A stretch of 64,000 nucleotides of DNA from Gammaproteobacteria bacterium (GTDB lineage Bacteria; Pseudomonadota; Gammaproteobacteria; Pseudomonadales; Oleiphilaceae). The stretch is from NCBI GenBank assembly GCA_002747055.1, contig PDSQ01000027.1, positions 57,443-121,442 of the forward strand. Direction: 5' to 3'. The translations under genes were made by a program, and so were the position numbers. Positions 26,220 to 34,837 of the stretch are shown in pieces; positions within the stretch are counted from its first letter, which is position 1, and each line of letters begins with the position of its first letter. The notes beneath the pieces are model-generated. The model did no database searches and had not been told where the DNA came from. It was given only the letters and a program-made list of their open reading frames with translations.

Positions 26220-27341
26220 CTATCGATCACTCAGACTAGAGCGGAATTCGGCGCAGTCAGGGAGTATGGACTGAATGTTTCTTACTCTCCATATCAGCTC
26301 TTCATAGGTCTCGGCGTTGATATTTATATGGCCAATTTTCCTTCCTGCTCTCGCTTGCTTGCCATACAGATGCAGATTGGTATACGGAAACTGCAGAATG
26401 TTGCGCAACTCTCCCGTTTTACCGATCAAGTTGATCATGCATGCTGGTCTGGTTGAACGGGTGTTGCCAAGTGGCAGGTCTGCGATGGCTCTTAAATGGT
26501 TTTCAAACTGGCTGCAGAGGTCGCTGTTCATGGTCCAGTGACCGGAATTATGCACGCGGGGAGCCATTTCGTTGGCAATCAATCCAGTTTCTGTCTCGAA
26601 GAGTTCGAGAGTGAGTACGCCTACGTGGTCAAGCTCATCGAGAAGGCTTTTGATGAATTGTTGAGCCAGTGACTCATTCCGTGGATGCAACTGTGGTGCA
26701 GGCGCGATGGAGTATCTGAGTATGCCCTGGTGATGAGTGTTTTCAGTGACAGGGTAGTATTCTACTTGCCCTGATTTCGCTCGCACAGCGATAATTGAAA
26801 GTTCTCGTTTGAATTCGACAAAGGATTCTACGATCAGTTTTTTGTGACCGATAGATTGCCATGCGGCCTCGGCTTCGGCGGGCGAACTCAGAACCGCCTG
26901 GCCTTTGCCGTCGTAGCCGTCGGTAACTGATTTGGCAACCACAGGGCAAGCCAGTCGCTCCGCTGCATTGTTCAGTTGTTCTGCACTTTCTACCACAAAG
27001 TAACGCGCTGTCGGGATGCCGAGTTGGGTAAACAACGCTTTTTCGTATTCGCGGTTTTGGCAAACCAAAATTGACTCGGTTGCCGGGGATAGAGGTTTTT
27101 GTTGTTCAACCGCACGGGTTAATTTGGTCGAGATGTTTTCGAACTCATAAGTGACAACATCGACTTCGGACAAAAAGTCATCGAGCAAAGGCAAGCGGCT
27201 GTCAGTATCTATGTAGGTTCTTCCAACATTCGCCGTTGGCGAGCCGGATGTGTCGTAAAAAGTAAATGTCATGTCGAGAGGAAACCCGGCTAAAGCCAAC
27301 ATGCGGCCTAGTTGTCCTGCGCCTAATATACCAACTTTCAT
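26220..27341 (-). CDS. purK: N5-carboxyaminoimidazole ribonucleotide synthase PurK
   Basis: A 373-residue ATP-grasp enzyme that carboxylates aminoimidazole ribonucleotide with bicarbonate and ATP in purine synthesis. It begins MKVGILGAGQLGRMLALAG. The ATP-grasp region includes CPVVAKSVTDGYDGKGQ and ELFETETGLIANEMAPRVHNSGHWT. ATG 27341 follows GGGAGG closely. It is the second gene of a purE-purK pair; PurE converts its product. Confidence 0.95.
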   Translation of the reverse strand: MKVGILGAGQLGRMLALAGFPLDMTFTFYDTSGSPTANVGRTYIDTDSRLPLLDDFLSEVDVVTYEFENISTKLTRAVEQQKPLSPATESILVCQNREYEKALFTQLGIPTARYFVVESAEQLNNAAERLACPVVAKSVTDGYDGKGQAVLSSPAEAEAAWQSIGHKKLIVESFVEFKRELSIIAVRAKSGQVEYYPVTENTHHQGILRYSIAPAPQLHPRNESLAQQFIKSLLDELDHVGVLTLELFETETGLIANEMAPRVHNSGHWTMNSDLCSQFENHLRAIADLPLGNTRSTRPACMINLIGKTGELRNILQFPYTNLHLYGKQARAGRKIGHININAETYEELIWRVRNIQSILPDCAEFRSSLSDR

Positions 27342-27429
27342 CAAGCCTCCCGGTGCAATTGGTCAGAAAATAAAGTCAATCAAAAGTATAAAGTAAGTCA
27401 AAAACAACGCTTTTCCCGAACCGACAGGC

Positions 27430-27918
27430 TCAGACGGATGGGTCTGGGGAGGAAAGCACGGCTTCGGTTTGTTCTTTTCTGAATCGTTGTATGTTGTTTT
27501 CGATATCGGTGTTGCCTAGCGCGATGATCTGTGCCGCTAGAAGGCCCGCGTTTTTCGCACCAGCGTTGCCAATGGCCAGAGTGCCCACTGCAATACCGCC
27601 TGGCATCTGGGCAATGGAGAGCAGCGAATCCATCCCGCTCAGTGCTTTGGACTGAACGGGAACACCCAGTACTGGGAGGTGAGTTTTGGCTGCGATCATA
27701 CCCGGCAGATGCGCCGCTCCGCCGGCACCGGCGACGATGACTTTTAGCCCTCTGCCAGAAGCGTCTTCGGCATAGCTGATCAACAGGTCGGGAGTTCTGT
27801 GCGCAGAAACGACCCGGGTTTCAAAAGGAACGCCAAGCTGTTCGAGCATTTTTGCCGCATTTTCCATGGTGGGCCAATCAGATTTGGAACCCATTATTAC
27901 ACCTACCAGAGGCTGCAT
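27430..27918 (-). CDS. purE: N5-carboxyaminoimidazole ribonucleotide mutase PurE
   Basis: A 162-residue class I PurE that moves the carboxylate group to C4 of the imidazole ring. The motifs [23 protein letters not shown] and [13 protein letters not shown] are present. ATG 27918 is preceded by AAGGTGA; an in-frame extension further upstream is not supported. It is transcribed toward purK, 88 bases away. Confidence 0.95.
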   Translation of the reverse strand: MQPLVGVIMGSKSDWPTMENAAKMLEQLGVPFETRVVSAHRTPDLLISYAEDASGRGLKVIVAGAGGAAHLPGMIAAKTHLPVLGVPVQSKALSGMDSLLSIAQMPGGIAVGTLAIGNAGAKNAGLLAAQIIALGNTDIENNIQRFRKEQTEAVLSSPDPSV

Positions 27919-28258
27919 CAGTCTTTCACCTTGTTTTGTCACTGGATCATAAAAAAGAGCGCGGTATTCTAGTTGAGCGCCGTTCTGGTTGCAAATGATT
28001 GCAATATTCATAATTGTTATAAGGTTTCCGGTTGCGATTTTTAACCACCGCTGTACCTGTTTAAGATGCCGGTTTTGCCTGTATTGTGCCCCTTATCCTG
28101 ATTTGGCCTTTCGCTATCAGGGTTCGCTAGGCATGATCGAGTGCTCATGGTTTGCCTGTGCAAATTGGACGAATTTCCGTGGGCCTACTGTCCTGACTTT
28201 ACGTTGTCTGGTACATTACTTGGTGTAATTGTTTCCGAATGGATTGAAGAGTAAAACT
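27919..28258. other. Divergent intergenic region between purE and the coiled-coil gene
   Basis: About 340 bases. It should contain the purEK promoter and that of the rightward gene. I found no convincing promoter pair, purine-repressor site, RNA or gene. Confidence 0.35.
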
Positions 28259-29329
28259 ATGGATGATTTAAGGCCAGAAAAAGACGAGGTAGACCGGTAT
28301 CAGTCCCAACGGGGCAACAAGCAAAACAAGACCGCTGCCAAAACGAATACCAAGTCCAGCGGTCGCGGGCAGGAGGTGCCTGCCGGTAGGCAACCTGAAC
28401 CGCAAGTCGCATTCGCAGCAACCCGAACAAATGGCTCACCGAAACCGGTTCCCCGTGAGCCCAAGCGTAAAGGAAAACTAGGAGTTTGGTTGCTGTCTCT
28501 TGGTTTGCTGTGTGTGGCCGGTTTTCTGGGTTTTCATATTTGGAGTCAGTCCCAGGTCATTGCCAAGCTGGAGGAAAACCTGGCTGATGCGACAAATTAT
28601 ATGAAACAAAGTAAGTTGCTGATGGCACGCTTGGAAGGGCGCGTGTATCAAAACGATTCCGAGCTTGAAGAGAGTGGGTCACAGATAGACAAGAAAATTG
28701 CGTTTTTCGATTCTGAAATTCGTAAGTTGTGGGGTGTTGCCTATGATCGGAACAAAAAAGCGATTCAAGTGAATGCCAATTCGACCAAGCTGATCGAGCA
28801 AAATGTTGCCGCTTTGTCAGGAGAACTTGACAAGATGACCGCTGAATTAGGTAAAACGGGTCAATACCTCAAGTCGGTGGCGGCGGATCTGGATGGAACG
28901 ACCAAGCGTATGGATAAAACAGTTCAACAGCTGGACGGTGTTGACAAGTCGACTCAGGCACTGCAAAAAAAAATTACCTCCTTGTCGGAACTGGCTGGTT
29001 CACTAGGAAAAGCACTGGATAAAGTCGTGGCAGAAGTTGCCGATTTGTCTGCTATGCAGTCTCAGTTGGTCTCTATTCAGTCGCAACTGGGAGCGGTGCA
29101 GGGTGATGTCAAGCAGAATATTCAGCGGGTGCAGCATCAGGCCAAGAGCCGACAACAGTCGGCGAAAAGTGCCGAGTTGAAGAAGCTTGATGCCAGACTT
29201 CGGTCTATAGAGTCCGCTATGGATTCAGTTGATGGTTTTCGTCGCACATCTAACGAAAGAGTGATTAGGCTGGAGCGCAGGCTGAACGAAATGCAGTTGA
29301 CTGTTCGTGCTCTGGATGCAGCTCGCTGA
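28259..29329 (+). CDS. Single-pass membrane coiled-coil protein of unknown function
   Basis: A 356-residue protein not assigned to a named family. A basic, Pro/Lys/Gln-rich disordered N-terminus (about residues 1-72) precedes one transmembrane helix (about 74-94, LGVWLLSLGLLCVAGFLGFH). About 260 residues of predicted coiled coil follow, rich in Leu, Lys, Gln and Ser, with heptad-like runs such as LEENLADATNYMKQSKLL. The likely topology is cytoplasmic N-terminus and long periplasmic rod. ATG 28259 follows GAAGAG. The acyl-CoA-dehydrogenase-like gene starts about 30 bases later, so the two probably form one operon. A scaffold or envelope-spanning role is a guess. Confidence 0.75.
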   Translation: MDDLRPEKDEVDRYQSQRGNKQNKTAAKTNTKSSGRGQEVPAGRQPEPQVAFAATRTNGSPKPVPREPKRKGKLGVWLLSLGLLCVAGFLGFHIWSQSQVIAKLEENLADATNYMKQSKLLMARLEGRVYQNDSELEESGSQIDKKIAFFDSEIRKLWGVAYDRNKKAIQVNANSTKLIEQNVAALSGELDKMTAELGKTGQYLKSVAADLDGTTKRMDKTVQQLDGVDKSTQALQKKITSLSELAGSLGKALDKVVAEVADLSAMQSQLVSIQSQLGAVQGDVKQNIQRVQHQAKSRQQSAKSAELKKLDARLRSIESAMDSVDGFRRTSNERVIRLERRLNEMQLTVRALDAAR

Positions 29330-29358
29330 TAAACCCGATCGGAGCTAAGTTTGTGAAA

Positions 29359-30333
29359 ATGGATACACTTTTCGAATACCAGCCAGCGACCCAGGAGCTC
29401 GATCGGTTGTTGGAGGGCCAGAGTCTGCCATTACGGGAGTGGAGCAGGACGCAACAGCGGCGTGCGGAGCTGGTACAGAGCGAGTTTTCCTCCTTGGATC
29501 GTAGTTTTTCAATCGGAATGTGGGCTCCTGTGATGGGTTACGCTTTTTTTGCAGGTTATCAAATGGCGATATCCCGGTTGCTGGGGGCTCGATATAGTGC
29601 GAAAGACTTATATGCGCTATGTGTTACCGAAGCCTCGGGTAATAGTCCAGCGCTGATAGAAACCATGTTATTGCCTGGTGTTGATTCTGTGGAAGGCTGT
29701 CCACAACGTCTACTGCATGGCGTAAAGAGTTTTGTTACCGGTGGTGAATTAGTCGATAAGCTGTTGGTTTTGGCTGTCGATGAGCAGCTTCCAAATGGAA
29801 GAAAGGCTTTTAAACTGGTCGAGGTGCCGGTTGCGGATCTATCGGGTCAGAGGTTGCGGACAACGACTCTGCCAGCATTGTCCCTGGTGCCAGAGATTCC
29901 GCATTGTGCCATTGGTTTCGATCATTTGCCGGTATCTTCTGACTGGGTATTGTCGGGTGATGGCTATGATAAATATGTTCGAGGCTTTCGCTGGTTGGAG
30001 GATACTCATGTATTGGCAGCGCTGTTGGGCTTTTTATATTCGGTAGGCCGCTATTGGCAAAATCGGGATTTGGTTTTATTGTCGTTGGCACTTTTCAACG
30101 GTGTATCGTCATTTGCCAGGTCGCCTGACTCTGGCAGCAGCTCCGTTGTTATTTACGGTTGGTTGGTCACAGAGTTGGAACGTGGCTTGTTACGCTTGAC
30201 GACTGATGTGATACCTGAAAACGCGGTGTTGGCCCGACAAATCAGACGAGACGTCGCTTTGCTGAAGCTGGCGCAGTCAGCGAGAGAGCGGCGCGAAGAA
30301 AAGGTATGGCGGAACTGGCAAATTATCCCTTGA
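29359..30333 (+). CDS. Divergent acyl-CoA dehydrogenase-like protein (probable pseudoenzyme)
   Basis: A 324-residue protein. The stretch LLHGVKSFVTGGELVDKLLVLA resembles the central beta domain of acyl-CoA dehydrogenases, and the helical flanks fit the same fold. The family is usually about 380 residues or longer, and I do not see the usual FAD-binding signatures or an obvious catalytic Glu. The C-terminus is a basic helix (ARERREEKVWRNWQ). It may have lost catalysis or act on an unusual substrate. ATG 29359 is used; a GTG two codons earlier is possible. It is probably co-transcribed with the preceding coiled-coil gene. Confidence 0.62.
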   Translation: MDTLFEYQPATQELDRLLEGQSLPLREWSRTQQRRAELVQSEFSSLDRSFSIGMWAPVMGYAFFAGYQMAISRLLGARYSAKDLYALCVTEASGNSPALIETMLLPGVDSVEGCPQRLLHGVKSFVTGGELVDKLLVLAVDEQLPNGRKAFKLVEVPVADLSGQRLRTTTLPALSLVPEIPHCAIGFDHLPVSSDWVLSGDGYDKYVRGFRWLEDTHVLAALLGFLYSVGRYWQNRDLVLLSLALFNGVSSFARSPDSGSSSVVIYGWLVTELERGLLRLTTDVIPENAVLARQIRRDVALLKLAQSARERREEKVWRNWQIIP

Positions 30334-30565
30334 ATTGTCCGTTGATGATGCAGGCAGACATCCGGATGGTTTCTGCGAGTTTTTCAATGGCAAGATACCT
30401 AAATAAACTGAGCGGATCGGGTTTGGTTTGATTCTTTTAGTGCTGGTGGTTGCCGCCAGGATGAGGCCAGTTGTTTTTGAAGAATGATGGGTTTCCCCTT
30501 GGTAATTCAGAGGATGGTGAAGGAGGTTTTTTGATCGGAGAAGTCAAAAAAGTTTTATTTGGGGT

Positions 30566-30593
30566 TTGACATGCGTCTGGAAATGGTTAAAAT
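30566..30593 (+). promoter_or_regulatory. Sigma-70 promoter of the tRNA cluster
   Basis: A perfect -35 box TTGACA (30566-30571) and a -10 box TAAAAT (30588-30593) are separated by 16 bases, about 20 bases before the first tRNA-Val. The discriminator after the -10 box starts GCGC, as in growth-rate-controlled stable-RNA promoters. Confidence 0.75.
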
Positions 30594-30612
30594 GCGCATC
30601 TCGTTCAGGGCT

Positions 30613-30688
30613 GGGTGGTTAGCTCAGCTGGGAGAGCATCGCCCTTACAAGGCGAGGGTCGCAGGTTCGATCCCTGCACCACCCACCA
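30613..30688 (+). tRNA. tRNA-Val (anticodon TAC), copy 1
   Basis: A 76-base cloverleaf with acceptor arms GGGTGGT and ACCACCC and encoded CCA. The anticodon loop CTTACAA gives anticodon TAC (Val). The T arm GCAGG-TTCGATC-CCTGC is intact. Copy 2 at 30993-31068 is identical. Confidence 0.97.
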
Positions 30689-30743
30689 TATGCTTGCTTG
30701 CAAGTGCGCACGGAGTAAGTATAATTTGCAACCCTGAAAGAGT

Positions 30744-30784
30744 GGCAAAGCTGAAAGATCGGCAAAGCTGAAAGATCGGCAAAG
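30744..30784 (+). repeat. 17-bp tandem repeat, about 2.4 copies
   Basis: The unit GGCAAAGCTGAAAGATC occurs at 30744-30760 and 30761-30777, followed by a partial GGCAAAG. It lies between the first tRNA-Val and the first tRNA-Asp. It looks like slippage in a spacer; no function is visible. Confidence 0.85.
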
Positions 30785-30821
30785 AAACAAAGTGCCACAA
30801 AACACGTGAAGCTATCAATGT

Positions 30822-30898
30822 GGACTGGTAGTTCAGTTGGTTAGAATACCGGCCTGTCACGCCGGGGGTCGCGGGTTCGAGTCCCGTCCAGTCCGCCA
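30822..30898 (+). tRNA. tRNA-Asp (anticodon GTC), copy 1
   Basis: A 77-base cloverleaf with acceptor arms GGACTGG and CCAGTCC and encoded CCA. The anticodon loop CTGTCAC gives GTC (Asp). It is identical to copy 2 at 31143-31219. Confidence 0.97.
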
Positions 30899-30992
30899 AC
30901 TTTTAGAACGTCTCCAAGACAGGTAAAACTCGCTTAGTATTGTACTTAAGTGATGTAACCGAGTGCTTTGTGCATTGCACTGTACCTGTGTT

Positions 30993-31068
30993 GGGTGGTT
31001 AGCTCAGCTGGGAGAGCATCGCCCTTACAAGGCGAGGGTCGCAGGTTCGATCCCTGCACCACCCACCA
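30993..31068 (+). tRNA. tRNA-Val (anticodon TAC), copy 2
   Basis: Sequence-identical to the first tRNA-Val. The Val-Asp pair has been duplicated, while the spacers between and around the tRNAs have diverged. Confidence 0.97.
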
Positions 31069-31142
31069 TCTTGACCCTGTACGATATCGGTTTATCGCTC
31101 AGTTCGCGGCTTGACCTGAACAGATCGTCACCAATAGCAAGT

Positions 31143-31219
31143 GGACTGGTAGTTCAGTTGGTTAGAATACCGGCCTGTCACGCCGGGGGTCGCGGGTTCG
31201 AGTCCCGTCCAGTCCGCCA
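31143..31219 (+). tRNA. tRNA-Asp (anticodon GTC), copy 2
   Basis: Sequence-identical to the first tRNA-Asp, with encoded CCA. It is the last tRNA of the four-gene cluster and lies about 160 bases before the next protein gene. Confidence 0.97.
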
Positions 31220-31376
31220 CACTTCCTTAGCTTTACATCCTCTTGTTCATCTTCACCCTACTCGATAAATTTATCCGGGTTTTGACCTGCGTCTTTTTGT
31301 ATCCTGGCCTACACTTGTTTACTGTTGGTAGAGACAGTCGCTGTTTTAATTCACTTCCGTCTTTCAAAGGTCATTC

Positions 31377-32744
31377 ATGGCAAGAAAAAAGTCTGGGCAA
31401 AGCTACGAAGCGGTATTTTTCTTAAAAGACCATCAAGTATATCGGCAGATGCTAAAATCCGAGTTCGAGGCTTTGCTCGATCGTTACGTGGGGTTGTCGG
31501 ATATGGTCGATACCGAGGCTCAGGTCGTTTACGTGGTCATGAATCAGCAGCTATTTGTTCAGGCGATGGTTTTTTTTCTGCTTTACTTTGATGACGAAGG
31601 TCGCGCCGATCCTGATTGGAATATAAAAATTGAAGAACTCGCACAGAAAGGAGGGCCCGGCCCGGATTTGGGCGGTGGCCCTATTCGTTTGGCGTGTCGC
31701 AGCCAAAATCCGATAAATTGGTATCACCAGGCGTTGTGGGACCCGGAAATGCAAACTGGTGCCAATGATATCAGTGTTGTGAACCAGGCGGTAAAGGGTA
31801 ACCGCCTGGGGTTTGAAATAGTGTCTGCGCCTGCTCAGGTTACACAGTATGCCGCCGAAGATATTCCTGTGTTACAAAAAGTTGACGACTACCAGGCGGA
31901 TATGGATAACCAGTCGCTGGCGGCGTTCGAGGATGATTTGGTTGCAATGTCGCTTGGCGATTCAGATCGGCGTGCCAGGTTAGCTGGCATGATTCGTACT
32001 CAACGTTTGCGAATACGTACTCTTGAAGGGATAAAGCGAGACCAGCTTGAACAGCAGGAACATGCGCATCGGCTTGAGTTGCAGCGTTTCAAGAACGATC
32101 TGCAGGAAATAAGTCAGTCCAATGCTCAGCTCCAGGTTTTGAACGAGCAGCTCAAAAAAAAACTGTTCGATCGTAATGAGCAGTATTTGAGTCTGCAGGA
32201 TCGGATGATGGAGCAGTCAACGCTGGTGTCCGAGTTGCAGCAAAAGCTCAGAGGTAACGAGAACGTCGAAAAAGAGCGTGCTGAAGCCGTGCAAGTGCGT
32301 GCCGAGTTGGTATCGGCCAAAGGAAGTCTGGCAGACGTGCAACATAAGCTCAAGCTGAAGGAAGAGACGGAAGCGGAACTGCTGGAACAGGTTGAGTGGC
32401 TGAAAGGGCAAATTGCTGAGTTGCGCAACGAAGGCAGTTTGTTTCAGCGGTTGCGTGAATTGGATGTGGTGTTTATGTCTTATCATCCTGGTGCCGGGCA
32501 TGTAACTATTCCATTTGTCGATATCAAGCGTTACGCGGCAAACCCGACAAGCTATGTGGCTGCCAAGTGCTTTGTCAAAGAGGAAGAGTACAAGCGTTGG
32601 CTGGCGCATTATGACAACCCGGTTTGCCAGTTTACCACAGAAAACGGTAGCCAATGTGGTCAGCCATTGACTGTCGTAAATGTGCCTAATGAGTTCAAGC
32701 CCGGAATACACGATCACTGTGCGGTGCACAGAAAACGATTCTGA
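31377..32744 (+). CDS. Unknown coiled-coil protein with a C-terminal Cys/His cluster
   Basis: A 455-residue soluble protein I cannot name. A globular N-terminal domain (about residues 1-170) is followed by an acidic linker, then a long coiled coil (about 200-365, rich in Leu, Gln, Glu and Lys). A compact C-terminal domain carries VFMSYHPGAGHVTIP and the spaced residues C-x9-C-x20-C-x2-H (VCQF..., SQCGQPL, HDHCAVH), which could bind zinc. There is no signal peptide or membrane helix. It is flanked by the tRNA cluster and a PLP-enzyme gene 12 bases downstream. The architecture suggests a structural or DNA-associated protein; this is speculative. Confidence 0.75.
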   Translation: MARKKSGQSYEAVFFLKDHQVYRQMLKSEFEALLDRYVGLSDMVDTEAQVVYVVMNQQLFVQAMVFFLLYFDDEGRADPDWNIKIEELAQKGGPGPDLGGGPIRLACRSQNPINWYHQALWDPEMQTGANDISVVNQAVKGNRLGFEIVSAPAQVTQYAAEDIPVLQKVDDYQADMDNQSLAAFEDDLVAMSLGDSDRRARLAGMIRTQRLRIRTLEGIKRDQLEQQEHAHRLELQRFKNDLQEISQSNAQLQVLNEQLKKKLFDRNEQYLSLQDRMMEQSTLVSELQQKLRGNENVEKERAEAVQVRAELVSAKGSLADVQHKLKLKEETEAELLEQVEWLKGQIAELRNEGSLFQRLRELDVVFMSYHPGAGHVTIPFVDIKRYAANPTSYVAAKCFVKEEEYKRWLAHYDNPVCQFTTENGSQCGQPLTVVNVPNEFKPGIHDHCAVHRKRF

Positions 32745-32756
32745 ACTTTCTGGCCT

Positions 32757-33761
32757 ATGAGTCTTGACCCTGCTCCCCTGTTGCATGCTTTTGATTCTGT
32801 TACGATAACCCCGTTGTTTGATTGTTCTGGTTCATCGGTCGATATGCTGCGTCTGGATTCAATCGATCCGGTTATCTCTGGAAATAAGTGGTTCAAACTG
32901 AAATACAATTTGTATGAAGCGTTCCGGCAGGGCTATCGTGGCATTATGTCATTTGGTGGTCGGTACTCCAACCATCTTCATGCCCTCGCCGGTGCCGGTA
33001 GTCGATTGCGCTTTCCTGCTATCGGTTTTGTCCGTTGCCAGGGTGGCCAGTTGCCTGATCCTCTCAATGATACCTTGATCGATTGCAAACGATGGGGAAT
33101 GATGCTCGAACCACTGACCTACGGTGAATACCGGGGTCGCTATTCGGCTGACTTCTGCGCCGATTTGAGGGCAGAATATCCGGGTTATTTTCTGGTTCCC
33201 GAGGGTGGCTCGAATGTCGCCGGTGTCAGGGGTGTTGCGGAAACGTTACAACAGCTCGAGCTACAGAATTATGACTATGTGGTGTGCCCGGTGGGCTCTG
33301 GAGGTACGCTTGCCGGAGTGGTGGCCGCCGTTGCCGGGCTTGAGTCGCAACCTGTTGGCTCAGCGAGTGAGAAGCCGACTGTCGTAGGCGTTTCTGCCCT
33401 GAAAGGATTGGCGGGTAAGCTGGAACGGACGGTTTCCGAATTGCTCGCTGCGTACGCGGTTGAAAATGCTGTCTTGTTGTCGTGTGACCGGCGATGGCGA
33501 ATTCTGCATGAGTTCCATTGCGGCGGTTTTGGCAAGGTTTCCCAATCACTCATGGCCTTCAAGGAAAGCTTTCAAGCGCGCCACGGTATTGAACTGGAAC
33601 CAGTCTATACAGCCAAGATGATGTATGCCGTGTGTGAGTTACTGGATCGACAGTATTTTGCGCCATGTTGTCGTATTTTGGTCGTTCATACCGGGGGCTT
33701 GCAAGGGAACCGGGGACTAAATCTATGGTCAGGCATCCAGAGTGATGAACAATCCGAGTAA
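32757..33761 (+). CDS. PLP-dependent ACC deaminase / D-cysteine desulfhydrase family protein
   Basis: A 334-residue fold-type II PLP enzyme. The cofactor Lys is probably K44 in SGNKWFKLKY, followed by GGRYSNHLHALAGAG, and PVGSGGTLAGVVA binds the cofactor phosphate. Family members deaminate 1-aminocyclopropane-1-carboxylate or desulfurate D-cysteine; sequence alone does not decide between them, and many such marine bacterial proteins prove to be D-cysteine desulfhydrases. It follows the coiled-coil gene by 12 bases, perhaps co-transcribed. Confidence 0.87.
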   Translation: MSLDPAPLLHAFDSVTITPLFDCSGSSVDMLRLDSIDPVISGNKWFKLKYNLYEAFRQGYRGIMSFGGRYSNHLHALAGAGSRLRFPAIGFVRCQGGQLPDPLNDTLIDCKRWGMMLEPLTYGEYRGRYSADFCADLRAEYPGYFLVPEGGSNVAGVRGVAETLQQLELQNYDYVVCPVGSGGTLAGVVAAVAGLESQPVGSASEKPTVVGVSALKGLAGKLERTVSELLAAYAVENAVLLSCDRRWRILHEFHCGGFGKVSQSLMAFKESFQARHGIELEPVYTAKMMYAVCELLDRQYFAPCCRILVVHTGGLQGNRGLNLWSGIQSDEQSE

Positions 33762-33943
33762 CTTGAGCGCCGGGGGGTGAGAGTTCAATTGCTGATCCGG
33801 CTGGGGTATTATGCCTGAGCAACTCTGTGAAACAATTGGCGTCAAAAGTGGGGGACGTGTTACCGCAAAACAGTACAGGCTCATGGTGTAATACTCATGA
33901 GGTGATAATTGTATTATTCTAATTTCATCGAGGTTGGTCTACA

Positions 33944-34837
33944 TTGCGTACGGAACAGTTCAGAACCATAGGTATGATAGGCAGAATGGGGAGTGTCCGG
34001 GTAGTTGAGACGCTGCGTAAGCTAAAACGGTTTCTGCTTCGAGAAGGCTACGATGTCGTGCTTGAACAAACGACAGCGACCGTACTGCCTGGACACGGTG
34101 TTCAGGTGTGCAGCACCAGGATGCTCGGAGAAATTGTCGATCTTGTCATTGTGGTGGGTGGCGATGGTAGTTTGCTGGGTGCGGCCAGACAGCTTGCCAG
34201 GTTCGATGTGCCTTTGTTAGGGGTCAATCGGGGGCAGTTGGGTTTTCTGACAGATATTCGGCCTGATCAGCTTGAAAAGGGCATTGGCGAAGTTCTCGAT
34301 GGAGAGTTTACCGAAGAAGAACGCTTTTTGATGGATACTCTGGTTCGGCGCTTGGGCGAACCTGTTGGTACAGGAGCCGCCCTGAACGATGTCGTGTTAC
34401 ATCCTGGGCAATCGACACGAATGATAGAGTTCGAGCTTTATATCGAGGGCCAGTTTGTTTACAGGCAGAAGTCGGACGGGTTAATTGTCGCCACGCCCAC
34501 CGGCTCTACGGCTTATTCGTTATCTGCCGGCGGCCCGATTATGCATCCCAAACTCGATGCGATAGTTCTGGTGCCGATGTTTCCGCATACTTTGAGTAGT
34601 CGACCTATCGTCGTGGATGGGCGGGCAGAAATAAAAATAATTATCGATGAGGATAGTGAAATCTATCCCCATGTCAGTTGTGACGGGCAAAAACATATAT
34701 CCGCAGCACCAGGAGATGTCATTACTATTCATAAAAAACCACAGAGAATTCGCCTGATTCATCCCACCAACCACGATTTTTACCAGATTTGTCGTGAAAA
34801 GCTGGGGTGGGCGAAGAGTTTACGGGGTAAGGCTTGA
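33944..34837 (+). CDS. nadK: NAD kinase
   Basis: A 297-residue enzyme that phosphorylates NAD to NADP. The motifs VVGGDGSLLGAARQ, GVNRGQLGFLTDI and TPTGSTAYSLSAGGPI are diagnostic. The start is TTG 33944, preceded by GAGGTTGG; the next ATG lies too far inside the conserved N-terminal beta strand to be the start. The stop overlaps the TTG start of the phosphatase gene (TTGA), so translation is probably coupled. Confidence 0.95.
   Translation: MRTEQFRTIGMIGRMGSVRVVETLRKLKRFLLREGYDVVLEQTTATVLPGHGVQVCSTRMLGEIVDLVIVVGGDGSLLGAARQLARFDVPLLGVNRGQLGFLTDIRPDQLEKGIGEVLDGEFTEEERFLMDTLVRRLGEPVGTGAALNDVVLHPGQSTRMIEFELYIEGQFVYRQKSDGLIVATPTGSTAYSLSAGGPIMHPKLDAIVLVPMFPHTLSSRPIVVDGRAEIKIIIDEDSEIYPHVSCDGQKHISAAPGDVITIHKKPQRIRLIHPTNHDFYQICREKLGWAKSLRGKA

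Noticed and set aside
30559..31268. Short frames across the tRNA-Val and tRNA-Asp genes
   Set aside because: They are translations of tRNA genes and show identical peptides because the tRNAs are duplicated.
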